The translations under genes and the position numbers were made by a program. Shown here one piece after another: positions 1 through 9,384 of a stretch of 64,000 bases of DNA; the stretch's first letter is position 1, and each line of letters starts with the position of its first letter. The stretch comes from JAFAXA01 sp963777325 (GTDB lineage Bacteria > Pseudomonadota > Alphaproteobacteria > Acetobacterales > Acetobacteraceae): assembly GCA_963777325.1 (NCBI GenBank), contig CAVZQE010000018.1, positions 124,001-188,000 on the forward strand. Reading direction: 5' to 3'. The notes beneath the pieces are model-generated. The model saw only the letters and a program-made list of their open reading frames with translations. It was not told where the DNA came from and did not search any database.

Positions 1-1032
1 CTGCGCATTCCGATCCTGCTCGCGCCCATGGCCGGGGCCTGTCCGCCCTCGCTCTCGATTGCGGTCGCCCGCGCTGGCGGCCTCGGCGCATGCGGGGCGC
101 TGCTCATGGCGCCGGCCGCGATCGCCGGCTGGGCCGAAGCGGTGCGGGCAGCGACCGGCGCCCCGTTCCAGCTCAACCTCTGGATCCCCGATCCCGCGCC
201 CGCGCGCGACCCGGCGCACGAGGCGGAGATCCGCGAATTCTTGGCCGGCTGGGGGCCGGAGGTGCCGCCCGAAGCCGGGAACGTGACACCGCCCGACTTC
301 GCCGGCCAGTGCGAGGCGCTGCTGGAGGTCGCACCCCCGATCGTCTCCTCCGTCATGGGCCTCTATCCCCCGGCCTATGTGCGCCGCCTCAAGCAGCGTG
401 GCATCGCCTGGTGGGCGAGTGTCAGCACCGTGGCCGAGGCGCGCGCGGCGGTCGAGGCCGGGGCCGACGCGGTGGTGGCGCAGGGGATGGAAGCGGGCGG
501 CCATCGCGGTTGCTTCGAGGCCGGGCGGGCGGAAGCGGGGCTGGTCGGGCTATTCGCGCTCCTGCCCGCCATCGCGGACGCGGTGCGCGTGCCGGTCATC
601 GCCACGGGCGGGATCGCCGACCCGCGCGGGGTCGCGGCTGCGTTGACCCTGGGCGCGAGTGCCGTGCAGGTCGGCACGGGCTTCCTGCGCTCCCCCGAGG
701 CCGGGTTGCACCCGGCCTGGGCGGATGCGCTCGCGCGGACGCCGCCGGAAGGCACGGCGCTCACCCGCGCCTTCAGCGGCCGCGCCGGGCGAAGCATCGC
801 CACCGCCTATGTGCAGGCGGCGGCCGTCCCGAATGCCCCCGCGCCGGCGCCCTACCCGGTGCAGCGGGGCTTGACCGCGCCGATGCGCGCCGCCGCGCTC
901 AAGGCCGGCGACCTCGACCGGATGCAGGCCTGGGCGGGGCAGGCATCGGCGATGGCTCGGGCCGAACCGGCGGGGGAGATAGCGCGCGGCCTCTGGGAGA
1001 GCGGGCGGAAATTGCTGGCCGCGTCATCCTAA
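1..1032 (+). CDS. Nitronate monooxygenase (2-nitropropane dioxygenase family), 5' partial
   Basis: FMN-dependent nitronate monooxygenases oxidise alkyl nitronates to carbonyl compounds and nitrite in the cytoplasm. The frame is open from base 1: codons before the first ATG (28) encode LRIPILLAPMAG, the usual family N-terminus, so the start lies just outside the window and the ATG at 28 is internal. Visible family signatures are GMEAGGHRG near residue 165, which carries the conserved active-site His, and the flavin phosphate-binding segment VIATGGIADPRG near 198 followed by QVGTGFL. About 343 residues are present, so little is missing. It ends in TAA inside a tandem 19-bp repeat. The family call is firm; the physiological substrate is unknown. 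Confidence 0.9.
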   Translation: MRIPILLAPMAGACPPSLSIAVARAGGLGACGALLMAPAAIAGWAEAVRAATGAPFQLNLWIPDPAPARDPAHEAEIREFLAGWGPEVPPEAGNVTPPDFAGQCEALLEVAPPIVSSVMGLYPPAYVRRLKQRGIAWWASVSTVAEARAAVEAGADAVVAQGMEAGGHRGCFEAGRAEAGLVGLFALLPAIADAVRVPVIATGGIADPRGVAAALTLGASAVQVGTGFLRSPEAGLHPAWADALARTPPEGTALTRAFSGRAGRSIATAYVQAAAVPNAPAPAPYPVQRGLTAPMRAAALKAGDLDRMQAWAGQASAMARAEPAGEIARGLWESGRKLLAASS

Positions 1033-1066
1033 CCGGAAGTCGGCGGGCTAACCGGAAGTCGGCGGG
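1029..1066. repeat. Tandem 19-bp direct repeat over a stop codon
   Basis: Two perfect copies of CTAACCGGAAGTCGGCGGG lie head to tail (1029-1047 and 1048-1066). The first copy contains the TAA stop of the nitronate monooxygenase gene. This looks like a local slippage duplication. No function is visible. Confidence 0.9.
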
Positions 1067-1171
1067 CTGGAGCGCGCGGCGACTTGCGAATGAATTGCAT
1101 TTGCGGTAGCCCCGGAGGCGCCATGCCGTGGGCCGCGCAAGCCGGTTCGAAATGGAGCGACGAAAGAGACG

Positions 1172-2659
1172 ATGCTGGCCGCACGCACAACGACCCTCCG
1201 CCCGCGCGGCATCCCGGCGTTCGCCGCCTTGGCGTTGCTGGCCGCTCCGCCGGCGTCGCGCGCGCAGGAGGACACCGGAGGCCTGGCCCCGCCCGAGAGC
1301 CAAAGCCCGGTTCCGGGGCCGACCACGGCTCAGCCAGCAACGGGGACCGGCTTGCTCGAGCGACCGAACCTGCTCGGCGATATGGGCGGCCTGCGCAGCG
1401 CCCTCGCGCGGGTTGGCGTGTCGCTCGGCCTCTCCGAAACCAGCGAGGTCTTCGGCAACCCGGCGGGCGGCAGCCGCACCGGGGCCGCGTATGACGGGCT
1501 GACCATCATCAGCCTTGGCCTCGACACCGAGGCCGCCCTCGGCTGGAAGGGCGGCACGTTCAACGTGAGCGCCTTCCAGATCCACGGCCGCAATCTCAGC
1601 GCCGACACGCTCTACAGCCTGCAGACCGCGAGCGGCATCGAGGCGCAGCGCGCGACCAGGGTCTGGGAACTCTGGTACATGCAGCACCTCGCGAACGGTC
1701 TCATCGACGTGAAAATCGGCCAGCAGAGCCTCGACACCGAGTTCATGACGAGCGCCGGATCGAGCCTGTTCATCAACACCGCCATGGGCTGGCCGATCCT
1801 GCCCTCGGTCGATCTCTACGGCGGCGGCCCGGCCTATCCGCTTGCCTCGCTCGGCGTCCGGGTCCGGGCGCAGCCGACGGAAAATCTCACCGTGCTCGGC
1901 GGCGTGTTCGACGACAACCCGCCCGACGGCCCGTTCTTCGACGACAGCCAAGTGCGCGGCGCCGCGCAATCCGGCACGGCCTTCCATCTCGGCACCGGCG
2001 CCCTCGTCATCGGCGAGGTGCAGTACGCGCTCAACCCGCCGCCGGCCGGCGACACGAGCGGACCTTCCAAGCCGCCGTCCGGCCTGCCCGGCCTGTACAA
2101 GATCGGCTTCTGGTACGATTCGGCCCGCTTCCCGAGCTACAGCCGGGATCCGTCCGGCCTGCCGCTCGCAAGCCCATACAGCAACGGCCGCTACGCGTTT
2201 CTCCCGTCCAATTTCAGCATCTACGCCGTCATGGACCAGATGATCTGGCGGCCGCGAGCCGACGCGGCGCGCGCTGTCGGGGTGTTTGCGCGCATCATGG
2301 GCGCGCCCGGCGACCGCAATCTCGTCGATCTCGGCGTCAACGCCGGAATGACGCTGAAGGCGCCGTTCGCGGGGCGGGACAACAACACGGTCGGCGTCGG
2401 CTACGGCTTCGCCAGGCTCAGCCCGACCGCCGTTGCGTCCGACCGGGATACGAATTTCTACGCCGGGCGCTATCCGGTGCGCGGCAGCGAAAGCTTCGTC
2501 GAGCTCACCTATCAGGCGGTGCTCACGCCCTTTCTCACCGTGCAGCCCGATCTGCAATACGTCTGGACCCCGGGCGGCGGCGTTCCGAACCCGCTCGATC
2601 CGGCCAGGCGCGTCGGCAACGAAACGATCCTCGGCCTGCGCAGCACCGTGATTTTCTGA
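1172..2659 (+). CDS. OprB-family carbohydrate-selective porin
   Basis: This is an outer-membrane beta-barrel of the OprB carbohydrate porin family, which lets sugars cross the outer membrane. The first ~32 residues form a signal peptide (charged start, FAALALLAAPP core, cleavage near SRAQ). The mature protein has alternating aromatic strands typical of a porin and ends in a hydrophobic strand closing with VIF, a normal outer-membrane C-terminus. Its 495 residues suit the family. It is the first gene of a probable operon with a secreted beta-propeller protein 13 bp downstream and a Dyp peroxidase after that. Sugar selectivity is inferred from the family. Confidence 0.85.
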   Translation: MLAARTTTLRPRGIPAFAALALLAAPPASRAQEDTGGLAPPESQSPVPGPTTAQPATGTGLLERPNLLGDMGGLRSALARVGVSLGLSETSEVFGNPAGGSRTGAAYDGLTIISLGLDTEAALGWKGGTFNVSAFQIHGRNLSADTLYSLQTASGIEAQRATRVWELWYMQHLANGLIDVKIGQQSLDTEFMTSAGSSLFINTAMGWPILPSVDLYGGGPAYPLASLGVRVRAQPTENLTVLGGVFDDNPPDGPFFDDSQVRGAAQSGTAFHLGTGALVIGEVQYALNPPPAGDTSGPSKPPSGLPGLYKIGFWYDSARFPSYSRDPSGLPLASPYSNGRYAFLPSNFSIYAVMDQMIWRPRADAARAVGVFARIMGAPGDRNLVDLGVNAGMTLKAPFAGRDNNTVGVGYGFARLSPTAVASDRDTNFYAGRYPVRGSESFVELTYQAVLTPFLTVQPDLQYVWTPGGGVPNPLDPARRVGNETILGLRSTVIF

Positions 2660-2672
2660 CGAGAGACCCGCC

Positions 2673-3779
2673 ATGAACCAGGCACGCGCCGTCCTCGCCG
2701 TCATTGCCGCCTTCATGTGCGCCGCAGGCGCGCGGGCCGGCGAAAAAGGCTACCTCGACGGCATCAAGCGGCACACGACGCTCACCTCGACGGTGCCCGC
2801 GAATGGCGACCAGAACCCGTACGCGATCGTCGTCGCGCCGGTCTCGTCGGGCACGATCCGGCAGGGGGACGTGCTGGTGACGAACTTCAACGACCGCGGC
2901 AATCTCCAGGGCACGGGCACGACCATCGTCGCCTACACTCCCGCGACCAGGACGCTCGCAACCTTCGCCGCGATGCCGCGCGACCTGCCGGGCTGCCCCG
3001 GCGGCATCGGCCTCACCACCGCGCTCGCCATGCTGAAGGGCGGCTGGGTCGTCGTCGGCAGCCTGCCGAGCCGCGACGGCACGACCAGGACCAGGGGCCA
3101 GGGCTGCCTCGTCGTGCTCGACACGCAGGGCCGCGTCGCGCGCACGTTCACCGGCCCGAATATCGACGGCCCCTGGGGCAACATGGCAGTCGTGGACCGG
3201 GGCGGAACGGCGACGCTGTTCGTCAGCAACACGGGGTTCGGAATCGGCGCGCCCGGCCAGGAGGTGGTTCCCCGGGCGACCGTGCTCCGGCTCGATCTCG
3301 CGATGACGCCCGAAGAACCGCCCTCCGTCGTCCGCGAGACCGTCGTCGCCAGCGGCTTCGGCGAGCAACCGGATCAGGACGTGTTCATCATCGGCCCGAC
3401 CGGTCTCGCCCTCGGCGCGAACGGAACCCTCTACGTCTCGGACGCGATCGGCAACCGTATCGCCGCCATCGCGGACGCGTTGACCCGCACGGACAGCGCC
3501 GGCGCCGGCCGCACCGTCACCGAAGCGGGCCTGCTCCGGCGGCCGCTGGCCATGACCACGGCCCCGAACGGAAACCTGCTGGTCACCAACGGCCAGAACG
3601 GCCAGGTCGTGGAGGTCGACCCCGTCGCGGGCACGCAGGTCGGCGCACGGTGGATCGATGCCAACAAGGCGCAGACGCCTCCTGGCAGCGGCGACCTGTT
3701 CGGCATCGCCATGACCCCTGACGGGACCGGGTTCTACTACGTCGAGGACGAGGTGAACGCGCTCGTCCTCGCCCACTGA
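2673..3779 (+). CDS. Secreted NHL/SMP-30-like beta-propeller protein
   Basis: A 368-residue exported protein with a clear signal peptide (VLAVIAAFMCAAGARA). The body has repeated short units of the form GxxxGLALGANGTLYVSD and AMTTAPNGNLLVTNG, which is how NHL or SMP-30-like beta-propellers look, so it probably folds as a periplasmic propeller. No catalytic residues can be assigned. It lies 13 bp after the porin stop and about 25 bp before the Dyp peroxidase start, in the same direction, so the three are likely co-transcribed. A binding or scaffold role beside the peroxidase is a guess. Confidence 0.7.
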   Translation: MNQARAVLAVIAAFMCAAGARAGEKGYLDGIKRHTTLTSTVPANGDQNPYAIVVAPVSSGTIRQGDVLVTNFNDRGNLQGTGTTIVAYTPATRTLATFAAMPRDLPGCPGGIGLTTALAMLKGGWVVVGSLPSRDGTTRTRGQGCLVVLDTQGRVARTFTGPNIDGPWGNMAVVDRGGTATLFVSNTGFGIGAPGQEVVPRATVLRLDLAMTPEEPPSVVRETVVASGFGEQPDQDVFIIGPTGLALGANGTLYVSDAIGNRIAAIADALTRTDSAGAGRTVTEAGLLRRPLAMTTAPNGNLLVTNGQNGQVVEVDPVAGTQVGARWIDANKAQTPPGSGDLFGIAMTPDGTGFYYVEDEVNALVLAH

Positions 3780-3803
3780 CACGCCCATGGGGGAGTGCCT
3801 TGC

Positions 3804-5219
3804 ATGACCGGACGTTGCCCGATGGGATCGCGCCGGGGCTTCCTGGCGGCGTTAGGCGGCGCTGCTGCGGCCGCCGCCGCACCGAACGCCCTGGCTGCCC
3901 CCGACGCCGACAAAACCGGGCAGGGCATCACGCCCGCCGGCCAGGGCCAGGGCCGCGCTGCCGTCGAACCGTTCCGGGGCGAGCACCAGGGCGGCATCGC
4001 GACGGCGCTGCAAAGCCACACCGCCATGCTCGCCTTCGACCTGACGACGCAGCGGGCCGAGGACGTCGTGCGGCTGATGAAGCTCTGGACCTTGGCCGCC
4101 GAGCGCATGAGCACGGGCGAGACGGCCGCGCCGATGCCCTCCAGCACCGACAAACCGGCCCCGGATAGCGGCGAGGCGCTCGGCCTCGCGCCGGCGCGGC
4201 TGACCGTGACCTTCGGCTTCGGCCCCGGCCTGTTCGTCTCGGGCGGTGTCGACCGCTACGGCCTGGCCGCCCATCGCCCGCAAGCGCTCGCCGATCTGCC
4301 GTCCTTCGCCGGGGACCAGCTGGAGGCGGCGCGCACCGGCGGCGACCTCTCCGTGCAGGCCTGCGCCGATGATCCGCAGATCGCGTTCCACGCCATCCGC
4401 CAACTCGCGCGGCTGGCCGACGGGATCGCCCGCATCCGCTGGGCGCAGACCGGCTTTTCCTCCAATTTCGCCGCCGACGAGACGCCGCGCAACCTGATGG
4501 GCTTCAAGGACGGCACCCAGAACCCGGTCTCGCGCAAACCGCTGGAGAAGACGGCGGCGGGCGGCGTCAGGCCGAACCCGGACAGCCTGGAAGACGTGGT
4601 GTGGGTCGCCGACGAGGGGCCGGACTGGATGCGGAACGGCAGCTACATGGTCGTCCGCCGCATCCGCATCGCGCTCGAGCACTGGGACCAGACGCCAATC
4701 GACTTCCAGGAGCAGACGATGGGCCGGCACAAGGTCTCGGGCGCGCCGATCGGCGGTGAGAACGAGTTCGACCCGATCGATCTCGACGCCGTCGACCAGG
4801 ACGGCAACCCGGTGATCGCCGAGCACGCCCATGTCCGCATGGCCGCCGCCGCCAGCAACGACGGCGCCCAGATGCTGCGCCGGTCCTATTCCTACAATGA
4901 CGGCGTGACCTTCATCGCCGAGCGCTGGCCGCCCTGGCGCCAGGGGATGATGTATGACGCGGGATTGCTGTTCGTCTGCTACCAGCGCGACCCGCGCGCG
5001 AGCTTCGTCAGGATCTTCGGCCCGATGTCGCAGTTCGACATGCTGAACCAGTACGCGACCCATGTCGGCGGCGGCCTGTTCGCCTGCCCCGGCGGCGTGC
5101 GGCCGGGTGAGTTCATCGGCCAGAAGCTGTTCGAGGCCGCGCTCGGGCCGCAGGTGGTCGCGTCCGTGGACGCGCGCCCAGCCGCCCCGAACGGCCAGTC
5201 GAGACCCCAGGCCGACTGA
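3804..5219 (+). CDS. efeB: Tat-exported Dyp-type peroxidase, EfeB-like
   Basis: A heme peroxidase of the Dyp family, EfeB subgroup: peroxide-dependent oxidation, and in EfeB release of iron from heme. A Tat signal is visible (GSRRGFLAALGG), so it folds in the cytoplasm and is exported. Family landmarks are GFKDGTQNP (the GxxDG motif with the distal Asp), the HVRM segment with the likely proximal heme His, and RRSYSYNDG with the distal Arg. I chose ATG 3804 because GGGGAG lies about 9 bp upstream; a GTG at 3795 is also open. EfeU and EfeO are absent nearby, so the usual ferrous transporter partner is missing. Placement behind a porin and a propeller protein is unusual. Confidence 0.88.
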   Translation: MTGRCPMGSRRGFLAALGGAAAAAAAPNALAAPDADKTGQGITPAGQGQGRAAVEPFRGEHQGGIATALQSHTAMLAFDLTTQRAEDVVRLMKLWTLAAERMSTGETAAPMPSSTDKPAPDSGEALGLAPARLTVTFGFGPGLFVSGGVDRYGLAAHRPQALADLPSFAGDQLEAARTGGDLSVQACADDPQIAFHAIRQLARLADGIARIRWAQTGFSSNFAADETPRNLMGFKDGTQNPVSRKPLEKTAAGGVRPNPDSLEDVVWVADEGPDWMRNGSYMVVRRIRIALEHWDQTPIDFQEQTMGRHKVSGAPIGGENEFDPIDLDAVDQDGNPVIAEHAHVRMAAAASNDGAQMLRRSYSYNDGVTFIAERWPPWRQGMMYDAGLLFVCYQRDPRASFVRIFGPMSQFDMLNQYATHVGGGLFACPGGVRPGEFIGQKLFEAALGPQVVASVDARPAAPNGQSRPQAD

Positions 5220-5263
5220 TGCGCTGAGCCGGGTTCGCGCACCCTGTCGCAGCACGGGCGAAG

Positions 5264-6130
5264 GTGGCAAATTCCGATGTGACCACTTGCGACCATCCGA
5301 GCGCACCGTCGGCCGGCGCGCGTCCGCCCGGTACTCGTCCCAGAGACTCGCGGCTTCGCTTCGGTCCGGTCCTGGGCTCGGCGGCGCTGCATGCGGGCCT
5401 CCTCGCCGTCATCGCAATGCTTCCGGCCGCAGGCAGGATCGCCGCTCCGCCCGCCGAGCCGGCGTCTGTCGAACTGGCGTTCCTGCCGGCCGAACCGACG
5501 GCCGAACCCGCACCCGCGGAACCGGCCGCCCCGCCGGAGCCTATGGCCGAACCCGCTCCGGCCCCCGCGCCGCCGTCCGCGCCCGTATCGGAGCCGGAGC
5601 AACCGCCGCCGCCACCGCCAGCCGTTGCCCCGATGCCGGCGCCGCCGGCCGCCCAGCCGCCGTCACAGGCTGCACGGCCGCCACGGGCAGAAAGGCAGGC
5701 GCGGCGGCCGCCTCCGGCTCGCCGCGCCCCACCGCCACGGGCAGCCGAGGCACCGGCCCCGGCCGCCCCGCGAGAGCCGAGCGCGCCCATCGCCCGTCCC
5801 ATGCCGCCGGAACCGACGCCGCCGACCGCCGAAGCGATCGCAGCGGGGCTGAGCTGGCGGAAAACATTGGCGGCTTGGCTGCAGGCGCACAAATCCTATC
5901 CCGAAGCCGCGAGGCGTCTCGGCGAACAGGGCCGCGTCGTGCTGCGGTTCACGGTCGCGCGTGACGGGCGGGTGCTCGACGTGCAGGTCGTCGGCAGTTC
6001 CGGATCGACGAGGCTGGACGGCGCGGCCGAAGGCATGCTGCGCGGCGCGCATCTCGCGCCCTTTCCGGCCGCCATGCCGGAGCCGCAGGTCACGGTCACC
6101 GTGCCGCTGCGCTACGAGCTGCAGCTCTGA
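5264..6130 (+). CDS. tonB: Energy transducer TonB
   Basis: TonB passes proton-motive energy from ExbBD to outer-membrane receptors. The 288-residue protein has one N-terminal membrane segment (about residues 33-56), a long Pro/Ala/Glu-rich periplasmic spacer (about 60-190), and a C-terminal TonB domain beginning at SYPEAARRLGEQG with GRVVLRFTVARDG and ending in PLRYELQL. Translation probably starts at GTG 5264, where the Shine-Dalgarno is weak. It is convergent with a TonB-dependent receptor gene whose stop is 6 bp away, so the two probably work together. No exbBD is present in the window. Confidence 0.9.
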   Translation: MANSDVTTCDHPSAPSAGARPPGTRPRDSRLRFGPVLGSAALHAGLLAVIAMLPAAGRIAAPPAEPASVELAFLPAEPTAEPAPAEPAAPPEPMAEPAPAPAPPSAPVSEPEQPPPPPPAVAPMPAPPAAQPPSQAARPPRAERQARRPPPARRAPPPRAAEAPAPAAPREPSAPIARPMPPEPTPPTAEAIAAGLSWRKTLAAWLQAHKSYPEAARRLGEQGRVVLRFTVARDGRVLDVQVVGSSGSTRLDGAAEGMLRGAHLAPFPAAMPEPQVTVTVPLRYELQL

Positions 6131-6136
6131 GCCTGG

Positions 6137-8485
6137 TCAGAACGTCACCCGGACGCCGCCATAGGCAGCCAGCGGCGGGGCGACGCTGTAGGAGCGGGGG
6201 TTGGTCGCGCCCGGCGCCTGCGCGATCGGCACCGAACCCGTCGGAGAAAATGTTCCGAACGTGTAGTATTTCGTGTCGAACAGGTTCTGCACCAGCCCAA
6301 ACACCTGCACGGTCTTCGTCGCCTGATACTGCGAGTTGAGGTTGAGGACGAAATATCCCGGCGTCCTGGGCGTGAGATTCGCCTCGTCGCCGAACAGATA
6401 CTGGCCGCTCGCGCCCACGCCCGTCGCGCCGATCGTCCAGGCGTCCGTCACCCTGTAGCTCGCCCCAATCTTGATGAGATGCGTCGGCACGCCGGGAACG
6501 TGGTCGCCCGCGCGAACAATGATGCTGCCGCCCGCGTTGGCTGCCGGATTGTCCGGGCTCGACACGGCAAAGCCATTCTGGAACGTCGCGTCGATATAGG
6601 AGTAGTTCGCCCACGCGGCCAGCCTGCCCGTCGTGAGCCGCAGCCCCGCATCGACACCCTGCCGCCGAGTCGTGCCGACATTCTGGAAATAGGCGCGGCC
6701 CTGGATCGCGCTGTTGACGAACAGGATGTCGTCATCGAGGTTCGTATGAAACAGCCCGAGCGTGTAGGAGAGGCGCGCGCCCTCGTACGGATGCAGCTCG
6801 CCGCGCGCGCCGGCCTCGAATGTGTGCGCCACGACCTGCTTGAGATCGGGATCGCCGACGAAGAAATTGGCGAGGCTGCACGGCGCAGCGGCATCGGCGC
6901 AGGATAGTTCGGCCGGCGTCGGCGCGCGATTGGCCTCGGCGTAGCTGCCGTAGAGCGTGAGTTCGGGCGCGATTTTGTAGGTCAGCCCGGCGGATGGATT
7001 GAACCGGTTATAGGTATGCGTGCCGGTGAGTGCGGAGCCTTCGCGATCGTCGAGGTCGATCTCGGCCGCGTTGAAGCGGCCAGCGACCGTCGCCGCGAGC
7101 CGGTCCGTGACGTCGAGCGTGTCCGTGAGGAACAGGCCGTAATAGGCGTCGGTGACGCCGACGCGCACCGGCGCGATCGAGCCGTCCGCCTGGTCGAGCA
7201 CGATCCCCGGCCCGACAAAAACCCGGTCGAGCGGCGTCAGCCCGCCAATCGCGGTGCTCGCGCCGAACATCGTATCCGCGCCGTCGAAGCTCGCGCCGGC
7301 GACGAGTTGGTTCGGCCGTCCGAACACATCCCGCTTGTAAGTCGCCTGCGCCGAGACGCCGTAGCGATTGGTGTTCGTGCTCTGCCGGTCGAGCTGCGAA
7401 TACGGGCCGCCGCTCAGGAAGTCGGGAATCGGATTGCCGCCGCGATCGGTCGCGAACACGTCGTCCGTCACGCACAGGAAACCGGCGGCTGCGTCGCACG
7501 GCGCGACGTCGCTGACATTGCCGTTCACGACACGCTGTTGCAGATAGCCGTAATAGGCGTTGCCCTGCAGCGAGACATGATCGCTCGCGTCCACCGTGCC
7601 GTTGAGCGAAACAAGGGCGTATCGGTTCGAGATCAGGTTAGGCGCCGTGAACTGCCCGCGCCGGTCCACCGCGATCAGCTCGACGGGCGCGGTGCCGGGA
7701 CCGTTCAGGTTCGTATCCGCGGCGACGAGGCTGAGATGCGCCTCGGCCCGGTCGCTGCGCCAGCCGACGTCCCCAGCAATGTTGTAGAGATCGGATGACT
7801 GGAACTGCCGCCAGCCGTCGGCGTGCGTCGCGCTGCCCGCGATATAGGCGGCGACATTGTCCTTCTGCACGCCATACTGGAACTCGCCCGTGACGCGGCC
7901 GAACGAACCGCCCCACAGATCGCCCTCCGCGCCCTGATAGGTGAAGCCGTTCTTCAGCCGGACCGATATCGCGCCGCCGAGCGCATTCAGGCCGAAGGCC
8001 GGATTGGAGCCGACCAGCTCCACCCGGTCGATCGCGATGTCAGGCAGCAGATCCCAATCGACCGTGTCTCCGAAGGGCTGGTTGAACCGCGTGCCGTTGA
8101 CATAGACGGCGAGACCCTGCGCGTTGCCCTGCAAGGGCGACGCCTGGAAGCCGTGATAGAGCAGGTTCGGCTGGAACTGGTTGCCGGAACCGTCATCGAG
8201 CGTCACCCCCGCCACGCCCTCGTTAAGGGAGCGCAGAAGGTTCGGCGTGCCGTCCCGGCTGACGTCCGCCCCGGTCAGGACATGCGTCTCTCCCGGCACC
8301 TTGTCGCGGTCGATGCCCGATCCGAGCATCGGCGTCGTCCCGACGATGTCGACCTGCGGCAGCGTGAGCGTGTCGCCCGTTTGGTCCTGGGCGAGCGCCG
8401 CCGCCTGCCAGAGCGCCAACGCCATGCAGAAGCCGCCCACGGCTCGCACCCGACCGCCCGCATGACCAGCGGCGCGTCTCGTCAT
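6137..8485 (-). CDS. TonB-dependent outer-membrane receptor
   Basis: A 22-strand-barrel type receptor, 782 residues from ATG 8485, which has AAGGGGA at good spacing; an ATG at 8503 is in frame but less likely. Signal peptide to LAQ near residue 35, then a TonB-box-like stretch, a plug domain (LPDIAIDRVELVGS, GGAISVRL) and a long barrel ending in VRVTF. The C-terminal NLFDTKYYTFG region is typical of siderophore or metal receptors, but the ligand cannot be read. It lies 23 bp behind an exported chorismate-lyase-like gene on the same strand, so the two are probably one transcript. tonB is convergent next door. Confidence 0.92.
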   Translation of the reverse strand: MTRRAAGHAGGRVRAVGGFCMALALWQAAALAQDQTGDTLTLPQVDIVGTTPMLGSGIDRDKVPGETHVLTGADVSRDGTPNLLRSLNEGVAGVTLDDGSGNQFQPNLLYHGFQASPLQGNAQGLAVYVNGTRFNQPFGDTVDWDLLPDIAIDRVELVGSNPAFGLNALGGAISVRLKNGFTYQGAEGDLWGGSFGRVTGEFQYGVQKDNVAAYIAGSATHADGWRQFQSSDLYNIAGDVGWRSDRAEAHLSLVAADTNLNGPGTAPVELIAVDRRGQFTAPNLISNRYALVSLNGTVDASDHVSLQGNAYYGYLQQRVVNGNVSDVAPCDAAAGFLCVTDDVFATDRGGNPIPDFLSGGPYSQLDRQSTNTNRYGVSAQATYKRDVFGRPNQLVAGASFDGADTMFGASTAIGGLTPLDRVFVGPGIVLDQADGSIAPVRVGVTDAYYGLFLTDTLDVTDRLAATVAGRFNAAEIDLDDREGSALTGTHTYNRFNPSAGLTYKIAPELTLYGSYAEANRAPTPAELSCADAAAPCSLANFFVGDPDLKQVVAHTFEAGARGELHPYEGARLSYTLGLFHTNLDDDILFVNSAIQGRAYFQNVGTTRRQGVDAGLRLTTGRLAAWANYSYIDATFQNGFAVSSPDNPAANAGGSIIVRAGDHVPGVPTHLIKIGASYRVTDAWTIGATGVGASGQYLFGDEANLTPRTPGYFVLNLNSQYQATKTVQVFGLVQNLFDTKYYTFGTFSPTGSVPIAQAPGATNPRSYSVAPPLAAYGGVRVTF

Positions 8486-8508
8486 CCGTTCCCCTTCGCG
8501 CATGCGCG

Positions 8509-9198
8509 TCACCGCAACGGCGGCGGCGGGAAGGCCAGCACCTCGCCGGTATAGGTCTCCACCACCTCCGAGAACGGCACCTGCTGGTCCGTGGTCAGGA
8601 TCGCGCGATGCTGCAGCACATGCGCGGGCGGCTGCAACGGACCCGCGGCACCCGGCGTCTCCGCGCTTGCCCAATCCGCCGGCAGCGGCGACCACAGCAG
8701 GTCGGCGGACAGAGTCTCGCGATGGAAATGCAGGTCGCGCACCACGCGCCCGAACGGCGTATCGGTCTCGTCCAGCTGCTTGTTCATTTCCGGCGTGAGG
8801 CGCGACGGCACATACCAGTTGTCCGCCTCGGACAGCACCTTGCCGCCGCAGGCGAGCTGCACCCGGCGATAGCGCACCGGCTCCGTCTCGCCGATCTTCA
8901 GGCGGGCGCGGCCCTCGGGCGGCAGCGTCTTGTCGGCCCCCCGCACCAGGCGCGCGACCAGCTTCGGCTCCGGCGCGAGGCGATGGGCCGCGCACCAGCG
9001 CTCCAAGGTCAGCGTGGCGCTCGGATGGCTGAGCAGATCCGCATTCAGCGTCTCCAGCAGCGCCAGCATCTCCACGCGGGACAGGGCGGTGTCGGGCCAG
9101 GGCGGGGCGGCCCCGCCGATCAGGGGCATCGCTGCCGCCAGCATCGCGAGCCCAAGTCTCCGCACCCCGGCCAACTCGGCACCGATCCCTTTGTCCAT
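8509..9198 (-). CDS. Exported chorismate-lyase (UbiC)-like fold protein
   Basis: A 229-residue protein with a probable signal peptide (LGLAMLAAAMPLIGGAA). The mature part resembles the UbiC/UTRA fold in order: RYRRVQLACGG corresponds to the RYWLREILLC region of E. coli UbiC, then DNWYVPSRLTP, then DTPFGRVV (UbiC KTPLGRYLF), and finally HRAILTTDQQVPFSEVV (UbiC RRSRLRLSGKPLLLTELF), including a Glu at the position of the UbiC catalytic Glu. Chorismate lyase is cytoplasmic, so an exported version next to a TonB-dependent receptor is unusual. It may bind a small acid rather than cleave chorismate. Fold confidence is moderate; the function is unknown. Confidence 0.6.
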   Translation of the reverse strand: MDKGIGAELAGVRRLGLAMLAAAMPLIGGAAPPWPDTALSRVEMLALLETLNADLLSHPSATLTLERWCAAHRLAPEPKLVARLVRGADKTLPPEGRARLKIGETEPVRYRRVQLACGGKVLSEADNWYVPSRLTPEMNKQLDETDTPFGRVVRDLHFHRETLSADLLWSPLPADWASAETPGAAGPLQPPAHVLQHRAILTTDQQVPFSEVVETYTGEVLAFPPPPLR

Positions 9199-9384
9199 CC
9201 CCGATCCTTTCCGCGCGCGTCGCCGGGAGTGTAGGGCGGATCGACCGGGGCCGGAACCGGGCGGGCCCGGCCAGCTTTGCGGGGCACCGCACGATCACGG
9301 AGGTGACAGTTTCATCGACGGCTGTTACGACGACTTCGCCCGGCCCACTCCTGCCCGGAAGGTAACCACTCGCGAGCGCTCCCG

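Noticed and set aside
899..2716. 605-codon minus-strand open frame across the porin gene
   Set aside because: Arg/Ala/Gly/His-rich translation without domains, antisense to a clear OprB porin. Similar long antisense frames (34135-36888, 37009-38769, 20300-21877, 3852-5306) are expected in GC-rich DNA.
3804..5219. Complete EfeUOB iron uptake system
   Set aside because: Only the EfeB-like peroxidase is present; neighbours are a porin and a propeller protein.
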